From contig NC_072458.1 of assembly GCF_027596085.1 (NCBI RefSeq), forward strand, positions 16,467,250 to 16,531,249: a stretch of DNA of 64,000 bases. Direction: 5' to 3'. The notes under the pieces are model-generated. The model searched no databases, had not been told where the DNA came from, and saw nothing but the letters and a program-made list of their open reading frames with translations. The DNA comes from Anoplopoma fimbria. Its lineage: Eukaryota; Chordata; Actinopteri; Perciformes; Anoplopomatidae. Positions within the stretch are counted from its first letter, which is position 1. Every line of letters begins with the position of its first letter. A program made the position numbers and the translations under genes. Of this stretch, positions 1 to 10,472 are shown in pieces.

Positions 1-183
1 ATTTACTAAGTAAGGGTACAAATGACCTTTGTAACAGATAGTTATTCTCTTAATGAAATTTGTTGCGGCAGATTGTCTTTGTGTCCAAACGCACATATAT
101 ATTTTAGTATCATTGCTCAACTTAATACTGTATACACTGCAGAAATAAGACCAATGAATAAAGCAGACTGATGTTCTTTCTGT

Positions 184-189
184 TTTATT
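184..189 (-). terminator. Poly(A) signal of apple gene copy 1
   Basis: AATAAA on the minus strand, about 95 nt after the stop codon. The same element follows copy 2. Confidence 0.55.
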
Positions 190-283
190 GCTTTGTTTAC
201 ACATGAAACGAATCATCTGCAGCTTAAACTGCGATCAAATGATGTTAGGAACAACCAACAGACCAAGTGCCCATATTAAAGAA

Positions 284-2713
284 CTAAGTAGGAACATCTT
301 TGCGTTTGTCTGTGAGTTGAGGACTCTGCACGCAGTTCCTCAGTTGGAAGCCAGATACAACATTGGCCAGTTTGGAAACTTTAGGAGGAGAAGGCATGGT
401 GATGGAACGCTTGAGATAGCAGCGGCGCCTAGAACACAAGATCAACATCAGCATCTTTAAATACGCACCATAGATACATATGTCATAATTTATAAAGAGG
501 GGCTGCATTGGTGTGTGATCAATGATCAAGTTAAATGTTTTATAATTGTTGGAACAATTTTATGACAAAAAAAAAGGAAAGTATTTGTGTTAATGCAGGT
601 TTGCATGCATGCATGAAGAAGAATGTACCTGTAAACGCTGTCGAAGAAGGTTGTTTGGACATAGGTGTAGAACTGGCAGTTAGGATTCTCACTACAGGTC
701 CTCTGACAAGTGTCTGCGTCGTCCATCAGCTCGAAGCCAATGTCATTACCTCGGAAATCTACTCCTTCAAGAGCGGCCCTAACCCAGCCTGGAAGCAGAG
801 AGGAACAAGGTTAGACTGCTGGCTAAACTACAGAACTACTTCACCAACAACAAACTGAAAGGATAGATAGATAAAGTTGCTGAATGATTCCAGTTTTTGT
901 TTAAGATCGCTTTATAACGAAATATAAAATAAGAGTTTATAGCTTATCTATACATGCACTCTTAGAGGAAATATTTGTGTTGATTAATAATACATACTGT
1001 CATCCAGCTGACAGAAGCGTGCTGGTATTCCAGATGTCACTCCTCCTTTAGCTACGGGCACCATTTCATTTTTGTTGTTCTTCAGGTAACATTTGAAGTT
1101 GTTACTGGAAAAAAAGGAAGAAGAAACGAAAATGAATAAAAGTATGTCTATATTCTGAGATACAAGAAGAGATCAGACTCTGACATCGGGACAGTTAAGA
1201 TACTGTCAGGTAAGTTACTGGAACAATGAATAGGCTAATACAATTCTGTTTTGACTACCTGACAAAAGAGAAGAAGGTGCAGGCTGGATGAGCAGAGCAG
1301 AGGCTCTGACAGTGTTCAGAGGACGCGGCTAGAAGATCCACGATGTCATTTCCTGGGATGTCTTTGTTTGGAAAAAGCTTACCCTGACATGCTGCACAAA
1401 ACATGGGTAACACAGTAAGAAAGCATGCACAAACAATCTGCAGAGTTTATTCACAGTGCTTCTGCTATGACTGTTTGTGTACCTGGTTTAAAGTCTTGAG
1501 TTATTTGTGCTTTGTAGGTGAATCCAGATACCACACCAGCTTTTCTTTCAATTATAGGAAGTATTGGTGCTGCCCAGCTGAATTTAAGGTGGCACTTGTA
1601 CCTAAAACAGAACAAGAAATTGCATAGTTAGGGAATTGGAGAGCCAAAGTCCGCACCCTGGTGGTGCCAGAGCAAAGCTTCACTCTCAGTGTTTGAATTA
1701 AACCAACTGTGTGTTACAACTTGTGGGAGAGGATAAAATGACAATTTGATTTAAACAGCAGTGAAACATTTCACCTGATCTTCTCTGGTGTAAAGACGTC
1801 ATTTACAAAAGTAAAGAACTGACAGGCAGGGTCCTGTGTGCAGGCTCTCTGACACTCCTCATAGTCGGCTGTGAACAAGCTTTGGTAGTCTGCCCCGTAT
1901 AAGTCCACGCCATGGTACACCTTAGGCAGACAGGGCTCTGGCAGACAGAGAGAGTAAAGGAGAGTGTGGTGATGGATCAATCATTAACAGTGAAGGGAAC
2001 ATAAGCTTAGAAATGTAATAGATTACAGATTACTAGTTACCCTGTTGATTACTGTTCTAACAAATGTTTTAAACTGGTTAATAAAGCTATAAGTCTTGAT
2101 CACATAAACCTCACATCAGCACTCAACACTGATTACTGTCAAACTTAAATTAAAGGTTTTTAAATTTAACTTGAATTAAGATTTGAACAGAGCAACAGCA
2201 TGAATGTTGTATTCTTCATTTTTTACTCTTATTTGTTTACTTTTTACCATATTTTATTGTGTATTTTCATATTTCTATTTTTAAATTATGTCTTTAGTAT
2301 TGCACTGTGTTTTGTTATTTACTGTACGCACCAATAATCACCTAGTCAAATTCCTTGTATGTGTAACGTACTTGGCAAAAGACAGCTTCTGATTCTGATT
2401 TTGATTACTTAGTGTAATTTAATCACATATTTTTTGTTTGTGTTTTTCTAAGTAACTGTAACTGATTACAAATACTCTTATTTTGTTATTAAATTAGGTA
2501 ACCCTGTTACTTGTTAGTTACCTCCCAAATTGCAAATTAAGTAATGCTTTTCATAATGGTTTAAAGTACGTATGAGCTTACGTGGTTCTGTGCTGCAGGG
2601 TTTGAGTGAAAATCCAGAGGTGACGCCCAGTAGAGGAGTCCGAACATTGGGCCGTCCAGAGGGAGTGGTCTTTAGGTAGCAGTAGAAGTGCCTGCAGAGA
2701 GAGGCAGATGTTT

Positions 2714-2806
<93 letters not shown>

Positions 2807-3763
2807 TGACTTCATCAGTGTGAAGGATTTAGTGGCATCTAGTGGTAATGTTGCAGATTGCAGCCAACTGCACACCCCTTAGATCTACCCTCCCTTCTAA
2901 GCATGTCGTGGAACAGCGGTGGCCTTTAGGTAACGTAAAAACACAAAAGGCCATCTGTAAACACCATGATTCTTTGTTTCAGGTCATTATACACAAATTA
3001 AAACAAAGTAATGAATATCATATTTTGTTTCTGCCACTAGATTATCCTACACACCCTTAAAAACTTAAAAACAAACACAAAAAAACAAGACGGTCACAGT
3101 TGCAGCGAACAAATCTACAAATAGAAAGTCTCTAAATAACATAAAAAGCAAATATAACCCTTTTTAAGGATAAGGTCTCTAATTCTACGGCTGCGAAAGT
3201 TATAAGATAATAAATTGCTTGTTTTCTTTTGACTTCTGTTACTGTATGGTAGCTCTAAATAAAAAAAGAAACACTTAAAATAGTTCATTTCTTGTGACAG
3301 TAGGTTGGAGTTCGTTTTCATGACCCAGCTCTCTGATCTATCAAAGTCCAAAGTGTATTTTCACCGTCCTGTTTTCTGAAAAATAAACAAGTATTTCTTT
3401 CTTATTTCAATTCACGGGTGCACTGCTTGGTTTGTACCTATTGTCTCTGGTCCAGTCAGCTCGAACAAAGGTAAAGAACAAACAGGAGGGGTGCTGGGTG
3501 CAAATTTGCTGACAGTGATCGGCGTCGGGAGAGTAGACGGATCTGATGTCTGTTCCAGGGAAATCTATATTCTCCAGAAGCTGCTGATTACATTCTAAAT
3601 AAATGGAAAAAGAACAAACTTTTACAAGTACAAATACACACATATCCAATACATCCTACTACATAAAAGTGATGTAATTACAATACTCAATGTGTGTATT
3701 ACCTTGACTAAAGGAGAGGCTGCAGATAGACAGCAGAACCACAAAACTCAAATGTGTTTCCAT
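284..3763 (-). CDS. Secreted four-apple-domain protein, prekallikrein/factor XI-like without protease (copy 1)
   Basis: Nine exons on the minus strand: 3703-3763, 3438-3594, 2582-2691, 1775-1937, 1483-1601, 1259-1391, 998-1104, 629-788 and 284-428. All have AG/GT borders and compatible phases, and the sum is 1155 nt (384 aa). Exon 1 encodes a hydrophobic signal peptide (METHLSFVVLLSICSLSFSQ). Exon pairs 2+3, 4+5, 6+7 and 8+9 each encode one apple domain, with the typical C-x3-C-x5-C first half, a CYLK-like second-half start and an SGF motif. The reading frame ends with TAG right after apple 4, so the trypsin-like domain of plasma prekallikrein and factor XI is absent. Family knowledge: apple domains bind proteins or glycans, and protease-less apple proteins reported as fish lectins (kalliklectins, recalled from memory) are a possible match. 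Role here is inferred: a secreted binding protein. Apples 2 and 4 each lack one canonical cysteine. Confidence 0.88.
2200..2420 (+). mobile_element. LINE 3' tail in an apple-gene intron
   Basis: The stretch ends with the fish LINE-type tail 'aattccttgtatgtgt...acttggcaaaa...', followed by ctgattctgatt repeats. Only the 3' end is present. A shortened copy lies in unit 2 (about 6120-6235), and unit 3 begins inside the same tail (about 7936). Family assignment is from memory of this common fish tail. Confidence 0.55.
2721..2804. repeat. (GT)n microsatellite, intron 2 of apple copy 1
   Basis: An almost pure GT run. On the gene strand it is a CA run ending about 30 nt before the exon 3 acceptor. 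Confidence 0.97.
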
Positions 3764-3817
3764 CTTCTCAGCTCTGAGGACAGTGAGGATTCTTGAAACA
3801 CAACTCTTCATCCATCA

Positions 3818-3825
3818 ATTTATAT
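3818..3825 (-). promoter_or_regulatory. TATA box of apple gene copy 1
   Basis: ATATAAAT on the minus strand, about 55 bp before the start codon, implying a 5' UTR of roughly 25-30 nt. It is conserved at the same place in copies 2 and 3. Confidence 0.6.
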
Positions 3826-4254
3826 GGCCGTCATATACGGGCTTTGACCCTCAGGTTTATTGACTTTTTCAAAGTCCAGATAAAAAAAACATTTGGATGT
3901 TCAAGATATTGGAACATTCCGGGAACTGTTTAAAATGGGATAAAAAAAATATTTTTTTTATGTCCATACATAAAAAAAAAAAGAAGCCAGCTGGCATCAG
4001 TTTTTCATATAATATTCAACTTGTCCTTATTTCTACCACTTGTTGTTACGTACTAAGTAAGGGTACAAATGACCTTTGTAACAGATAGTTATTCTCTCTC
4101 ACAAATTTGTGCGGTAGATTGTCTTGGTGTCCAAACACACCAATATATCTTAGTATCATTCTCAACTTAAAACTATATACTCTTAAAAACGTATTTATCT
4201 TACAAGTGGGCGGAAATAAGACCAATGAATAAAGCAGACTGATGTTCTTTCTGT

Positions 4255-4260
4255 TTTATT
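4255..4260 (-). terminator. Poly(A) signal of apple gene copy 2
   Basis: AATAAA on the minus strand, about 140 nt after the new stop codon, at the position equivalent to the copy 1 signal. Confidence 0.5.
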
Positions 4261-4396
4261 GCTTTGTTTATACACAAAAACAATCATCTGCAGCTTAAAC
4301 TGCGATCAAATGATGTTAGGAACAACCAACAGACCAAGTGCCCATATTAAAGAACTAAGCAGCAACATCTTTGTGTTTGTCTGTGAGTTGAGGACT

Positions 4397-6533
4397 CTAC
4401 ACGCAGTTCCTCAGTTGGAAGCCAGATACAACATTGGCCAGTTTGGAAACTTTAGGAGGAGAAGGCATGGTGATGGAACGCTTGAGATAGCAGCGGCGCC
4501 TAGAACACAAGATCAACATCAGCATCTTTAAATACGCACCATAGATACATATGTCATAATTTATAAAGAGGGGCTGCATTGGTGTGTGATCGATGATCAA
4601 GTTAAATGTTTTCTAATTGTTGGAACAATTTTATGACAAAAAAAAGGAAAGTATTTGTGTTAATGCAGGTTTGTAGAATGTACCTGTAAACGCTGTCAGG
4701 GAAGGTTGCTTGGGCATAAGTGTAGAACTGGCAGTTAGGATTCTCACTACAGGTCCTCTGACAAGTGTCTGCGTCGTCCATCAGCTCGAAGCCAATGTCA
4801 TTACCTCGGAAATCTACTCCTTCAAGAGCGGCCCTAACCCAGCCTGGAAGCAGAGAGGAACAAGGTTAGACTGCTGGCTAAACTACAGAACTACTTCACC
4901 AACAACAAACTGAAAGGATAGCTAGATAAAGTTGCTGAATGATTCCAGTTTTTGTTTAAGATCGCTTTATAACGAAATATAAAATAAGAGTTTATAGCTT
5001 ATCTATACATGCACTCTTCGAGGAAAAATTTGTGTTGATTAATAATACATACTGTCATCCAGCTGACAGAAGCGTGCTGGTATTCCAGATGTCACTCCTC
5101 CTTTAGCTACGGGCACCATTTCATTTTTGTTGTTCTTCAGGTAACATTTGAAGTTGTTACTGGAAAAAAAAGGAAGAAGAAACGAAAATGAATAAAAGTA
5201 TGTCTATATTCTGAGATACAAGAAGAGATCAGACTCTGACAGCGGGACAGTTAAGATACTGTGAGGTAAGTTACTGGAACAATGAATAGGCTAATACAAT
5301 TCTGTTTTGACTACCTGACAAAAGAGAAGAAGGTGCAGGCTGGATGAGCAGAGCAGAGGCTCTGACAGTGTTCAGAGGACGCGGCTAGAAGTTCCACGAT
5401 GTCATTTCCTGGGATGTCTTTGTTTGGAAAAAGCTTACCCTGACATGCTGCACAAAACATGGGTAACACAGTAAGAAAGCATGCACAAACAATCTGCAGA
5501 GTTTATTCACAGTGCTTCTGCTATGACTGTTTGTGTACCTGGTTTAAAGTCTTGAGTTATTTGTGCTTTGTAGGTGAATCCAGATACCACACCAGCTTTT
5601 CTTTCAATTATAGGAAGTATTGGTGCTGCCCAGCTGAATTTAAGGTGGCACTTGTACCTAAAACAGAACAAGAAATTGCATAGTTACGGAATTGGAGAGC
5701 CAAAGTCCGCACCCTGGTGGTGCCAGAGCAAAGCTTCACTCTCAGTGTTTGAATTAAACCAGCTGTGTGTTACAACTTGTGGGAGAGGATAGAATGATGA
5801 TTTAAACAGCAGTGAAACATTTCACCTGATCTTCTCTGGTGTAAAGACCTCATTTACAAAAGTAAAGAACTGACAGGCAGGGTCCTGTGTGCAGGCTCTC
5901 TGACACTCCGCATCGTCGGCTGTGAACAAGGTTTGGTAGTCCGCCCCTAGGAAGTCCACGTCATGGTACACCTTAGGCAGACAGGGCTCTGGCAGACAGA
6001 GAGAGTAAAGGAGAGTGTGGTCATGGATCAATAATTAACAGTGAAGGGAACATAAGCTTAGAAATGTAATAGATTACAGATTACTAGTTACCCTGTTAAC
6101 TTGATTACTGTTCTAACAAATTACTGTTATTTACTGTACGCACTAATAATCACCTAGTCAAATTCCTTGTATGTGAAACTTACTTGGCAAAAGACAGCTT
6201 CTGACTCTGATTCTGATTTTGATTACTTAGTGTAACTTAATCACGTACTATTGTTTGTGTTTTTCTCAGTAACTGATTACAAATACTCTCATTTTGAAAT
6301 CGAATTATGTAACCCTGTTACTTGATAGTTACCCCCCAAAATTGCAAATTAAGTAATGCTTTTCATAATGGTTTAAAGTACGTATGAGCTTACGTGGTTC
6401 TGTGCTGCAGGGTTTGAGTGAAAATCCAGAGGTGACGCCCTCCAGAGGAGTCTGAACATTGGGCAGTCCAGAGGGAGTGGTCTTTAGGTAGCACTGGAAG
6501 TGCCTGCAGAGAGAGGCAGATGTTTTTTTGTTA

Positions 6534-6617
<84 letters not shown>

Positions 6618-7675
6618 CGTGTGTGTGTGTGTGTGTGTATTTGACTTCATCAGTGTGATGGATTTAGTGGCATCTAGTGGTAAGGTTGTAGATTGCAACC
6701 AACTGCACACCCCTTAGATCTACCCTCCCTTCTAAGCACGTCGGAGAACTGCGGTGGCCTTTAGGTAACGTAAAAACACAAAAGGCCATCTGTAGAGACT
6801 CCTTTACGAGTACCCGCTCTCTATGCAGATATAAACGGCTCATTCTAAGGTCCCGAAAACACCAAGATTCTTTGTTTCAGGTCATTATACACAAATGAAA
6901 ACATAGTAATGAATATCATATTGTGTTTCTGCTAATAGATTATCCTACACACCTTTTAAAAATTAAAAATTAAAAAATTAAAAAAACGAAGAAGAAAGTG
7001 CATGGTCACAGTGGCAGTGAAAACAAATCGACACATAGTAAAGCCTCTAAATAACATAAAAAGCTAATACAGCCGTTTTAAAAGATATTATCTCAAATCA
7101 ACGGTTGCGAAAGAGATAAGATAATAAACTGCTTGTTTTCTTTTGACTTCTGGTACTCTATGGTAGCTCTGAATAAAAAAACAAACACTTAAAATAGTTC
7201 ATTTCTTGTGGCAGTAGGTTGGAGTTCGTTTTCATGGCCCAGCTCTCTAATTTTCTAAGTCCAAAGTGTATTTTCACCGTCCTGTTTTCTGAAATAAAAC
7301 AAGTATTTCTTTCTTATTTCAATTCACGGGTGCACTGCTTGGTTTGTACCTATTGTCTCTGGTCCAGTCAGCTCGAACAAAGGTAAAGAACAAACAGGAG
7401 GGGTGCTGGGTGCAAATTTGCTGACAGTGATCGGCGTCGGGAGAGTAGACGGATCTGATGTCTGTTCCAGGGAAATCTATATTCTCCAGAAGCTGTTGAT
7501 TACATTCTAAATAAATGGAAAAAGAACAAACTTTTACTCGTACAAATACACACATATCCAATACATCCTACTACATAAAAGTGATGAAATTACAATACTC
7601 AATGTGTGTATTACCTTGACTAAAGGAGAGGCTGCAGATAGACAGCAGAACCACAAAACTCAAATGTGTTTCCAT
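4397..7675 (-). CDS. Secreted four-apple-domain protein, prekallikrein/factor XI-like without protease (copy 2)
   Basis: Same nine-exon structure as copy 1: 7615-7675, 7350-7506, 6394-6503, 5826-5988, 5539-5657, 5315-5447, 5053-5159, 4684-4843 and 4397-4499. The sum is 1113 nt (370 aa). The signal peptide and all four apple domains are intact, with a few substitutions (for example apple 1 has FQCYLK where copy 1 has FYCYLK). A CAG-to-TAG change just after the last cysteine ends the protein 14 residues earlier than copy 1. The former stop position at 4355-4357 is still readable, so copy 1 probably shows the ancestral end. As in copy 1 there is no protease domain, and the same two cysteines are missing in apples 2 and 4. 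Confidence 0.87.
6535..6638. repeat. (GT)n microsatellite, intron 2 of apple copy 2
   Basis: A long GT run with a few GC interruptions, at the position equivalent to the one in copy 1. Confidence 0.97.
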
Positions 7676-7729
7676 CTTCTCAGCTCTGAGGACAGTGAGG
7701 ATTCTTGAAACACAACTGTTCATCCATCA

Positions 7730-7737
7730 ATTTATAT
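7730..7737 (-). promoter_or_regulatory. TATA box of apple gene copy 2
   Basis: ATATAAAT on the minus strand, about 55 bp before the start codon, as in copy 1. Confidence 0.58.
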
Positions 7738-8153
7738 GGCCGTCATATACGGGCTTTGACCCTCAGGTTTATTGACTTTTTCAAAGTCCAGATAAAAAAA
7801 ACATTTGGATGTTCAAGATATTGGAACATTCCGGGAACTGTTTAAAATGGGATAAAAAAAAATATTTTTTTATGTGCATACATTACTAAAAGAATAAGCC
7901 AGCTGGCATCAGTTTTTCATATAATATTCAACTTGTTTGGCAAAAGACAGCTTCTGATTCTGATTCTGATTTTGATTACTTAGTGTAATTTAATGACGTA
8001 TTTTTGTTTGTTTTTTTCTCACTAAGTGTAACTGATTACAAATACTCTCATTTTGAAATCGAATTAGGTAACCCTGTTACTTGATAGTTACCCCCCAAAA
8101 TTGCAACATTAAGTAATGTTTTTCAAAATGGTTTAAAGTACGTATGAGCTTAC

Positions 8154-9584
8154 GTGGTTCTGTGCTGCAGGGTTTGAGTGAAAATCCAGAGGTGACGCCC
8201 AGTAGAGGAGTCCGAATATTGGGCTGTCCAGAGGCTAATTATGCCTCTTTCAGTGCTCTTTAGGTAGCAGTTCAGAAGTGCCTGCAGAGAGAGCATTCTG
8301 CAGATGTTTGTGTGTTTGTGTTACGTGTCTGAAGCTGTGAAACATTATCTTAAGGAGGACTTTCCGTGTTATTTTTGTACTGTATTTATATTATATATAT
8401 ATACATATTATACTATTATATGTTAATAAAAGGAAGTGTGATTCAGAAACTGCCGTGTGACAGTGTGTGTGTGAACAGATGTGACCTGCAATATTCAGCT
8501 GTTTATTATTTTAGCCCCACCCTTTGATAGCTACTTTCAAATTACTTGACAAAAAATTACATCGTGAGAAAAGTGGATTCTGTAAAACCTCGTGTGGACT
8601 CGCCTGTGGTCAAAGATTATTACTGCAACCAGTCCGGAAACCCGGAACTAACTGACTTCATCAGTGTGAAGGATTTAGTGGCATCTAGTGGTAATGTGGC
8701 AGATTGCAGCCAACTGCACACCCTTTAGATCTACCCTCCCTTCTAAGCATGTCGTGGAACTGCGGTGGCCTTCAGGTAACGTAAAAACACAAAAGGCCAT
8801 CTGTAAACACCATGATTCTTTGTTTCAGGTCATTATACACAAATTAAAACAAATTAATGAATATCATATTTTGTTTCTGCCACTAGATTATCCTACACAC
8901 CCTTAAAAACTGAAAAACAAACAAAAAAAACAAGACGGTCACAGTTGCAGCGAACAAATCTCCAAATAGTAAGGATTTAAATTACATAAAAAGCAAATAT
9001 AACCCTTTTAAAGATAAGGTCTCTAATTCTACGGTTGCGAAAGAGATAAGATAATAAATTGCTTGTTTTCTTTTGACTTCTGGTACTCTATGGTAGCTCT
9101 AAATAAAAAAAAGAAACACTTAAAAGTTTATTTCTTGTGACAGTAGGTTGGAGTTCGTTTTCATGGCCCAGCTCTCTAATTTTCTAAGTCCAAAGTGTAT
9201 TTTCACCGTCCTGTTTTCTGAAATAAAACAGGATGTGAGTGCGCTGCTTTGTTTGTGCCTATCGTCTCTGGTCCAGTCAGCTCGAATAAAGGTAAAGAAC
9301 AAACAGGAGGGGTGCTGGGTGCAAATTTGCTGACAGTGATCGACGTCGGGAGAGTAGACGAATCTGATGTCTGTTCCAGGGAAATCTATATTCTCCAGAA
9401 GCTGTTGATTACATTCTAAATAAATGGAAAAAGAACAAACTTTTACACGTACAAATACACACATATCCAATACATCCTACTACATATAAGTGATGAAATT
9501 ACAATACACAATGTGTGTATTACCTTGACTAAAGGAGAGGCTGCAGATAGACAGCAGAACCACAAAACTCAAATGTGTTTCCAT
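8154..9584 (-). pseudogene. Truncated apple-domain gene (copy 3)
   Basis: Three exon equivalents remain. The signal-peptide exon (9524-9584) and the apple 1 first-half exon (9259-9415) have intact frames. The donor after the second exon has changed from GT to GC. The apple 1 second-half exon (8154-8281) is 18 nt longer than in the other copies and has an in-frame TGA at its third codon. Exons for apples 2-4 are missing because the duplicated block is cut at a LINE tail near 7936. If spliced from the GC donor it could at most give a short secreted half-domain. I read it as a pseudogene. Confidence 0.8.
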
Positions 9585-9638
9585 CTTCTCAGCTCTGAGG
9601 ACAGTGAGGATTCTTGAAACACAACTGTTCATCCATCA

Positions 9639-9646
9639 ATTTATAT
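9639..9646 (-). promoter_or_regulatory. TATA box in front of apple pseudogene copy 3
   Basis: ATATAAAT on the minus strand in the conserved position. The fragment may still be transcribed. Confidence 0.5.
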
Positions 9647-9700
9647 GGCAGTCCCATACGGGTTTTGACCCTCAGGTTTATTGACTTTTTAAAAGTCCAG

Positions 9701-10275
9701 AAAAAACTAAAACATGTGTATGTTCAAGACATTGGAACAGTGTTGAAACTGTTTACTTTTGCTCTGCTGACCTATTTAAAATGGGATTTCACAGTTGCTG
9801 TCGTTTTTCTGGCATGCTGCATCCTGTCATTGCATCATATTTTTGGAGGTCTGATCTGTCACCTAGAATGATAATGTTTTAATTTGCTTTGTTTCCATGG
9901 TGAGGGATCTTAACCCAGACTCTGATTTGAGAAATGTTTCCTTGTGGTCTTAGTATGAAAACACTGTAAAGTTCAAGTTCATGGCCTATTTTTGTGCATT
10001 ATGTTGCCACCTTTTGGACATAGAGTATGACAGGAAAGTTGCAAGCTCAAGGAGGCAAACTGCTACAAACCAAACAATAAGAGAAGGGAAGGTTTGTTAT
10101 GTCAGCGGCATTGGTTGCCAGAACTTCAAGCCTCCTGTGAGAGACAAGTTTTGAAGAGTATGTTCAAATACGTTGCCGTAGAAGCCTCTAGTTATATTCT
10201 TGTACCATTGCTCCCCGTTACACAGACCTACACTAAAATTGAAATACACAAGCATGCAAAGTTGAAAAGCCAATG
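9701..10275. other. Intergenic gap between apple array and GST cluster
   Basis: Only short chance frames are present. It holds the upstream side of apple copy 3 and the downstream side of GST copy 1. No other feature recognised. Confidence 0.6.
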
Positions 10276-10281
10276 TTTATT
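10276..10281 (-). terminator. Poly(A) signal of GST copy 1
   Basis: AATAAA on the minus strand, about 190 nt after the stop codon. Confidence 0.5.
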
Positions 10282-10472
10282 GTTTTTGTTTACAGCACGA
10301 AAAATAATAAATCTGCAGTTTAAGGAAGCAAAATGATGTCAGGGAATTCATAACCACAGCAAATGCATATTCCTTAAAAAGTGCAGCCAGCTAGAGAAGT
10401 GCAATGCAAGGAGTGGTTACATATCACACAACAGGAACAGTTCCAGTGTGTCGGCTGAAGTGCGTCTGAATC

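Larger units (their letters stand above)
2..9700. repeat. Tandem segmental duplication carrying the apple-domain genes
   Basis: Three direct units are visible. Unit 1 spans about 2-4048 and unit 2 about 4049-7935; both begin with the same sequence (tactaagtaagggtacaaa at 2 and 4049) and stay nearly identical through exons and introns. Unit 3 (about 7936-9700) is partial and holds only the equivalent of the promoter-side part of the gene. Unit 2 lacks about 190 bp of intron present in unit 1 (near 2130-2320). The close match of intron sequence suggests recent duplication or gene conversion. Confidence 0.93.

Noticed and set aside
1..9700. The near-identical apple units as an assembly artefact
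   Set aside because: Units differ by scattered substitutions, a 190-bp intron deletion, different microsatellites and a different stop codon, so they are distinct loci. A collapsed or missing extra unit cannot be excluded.
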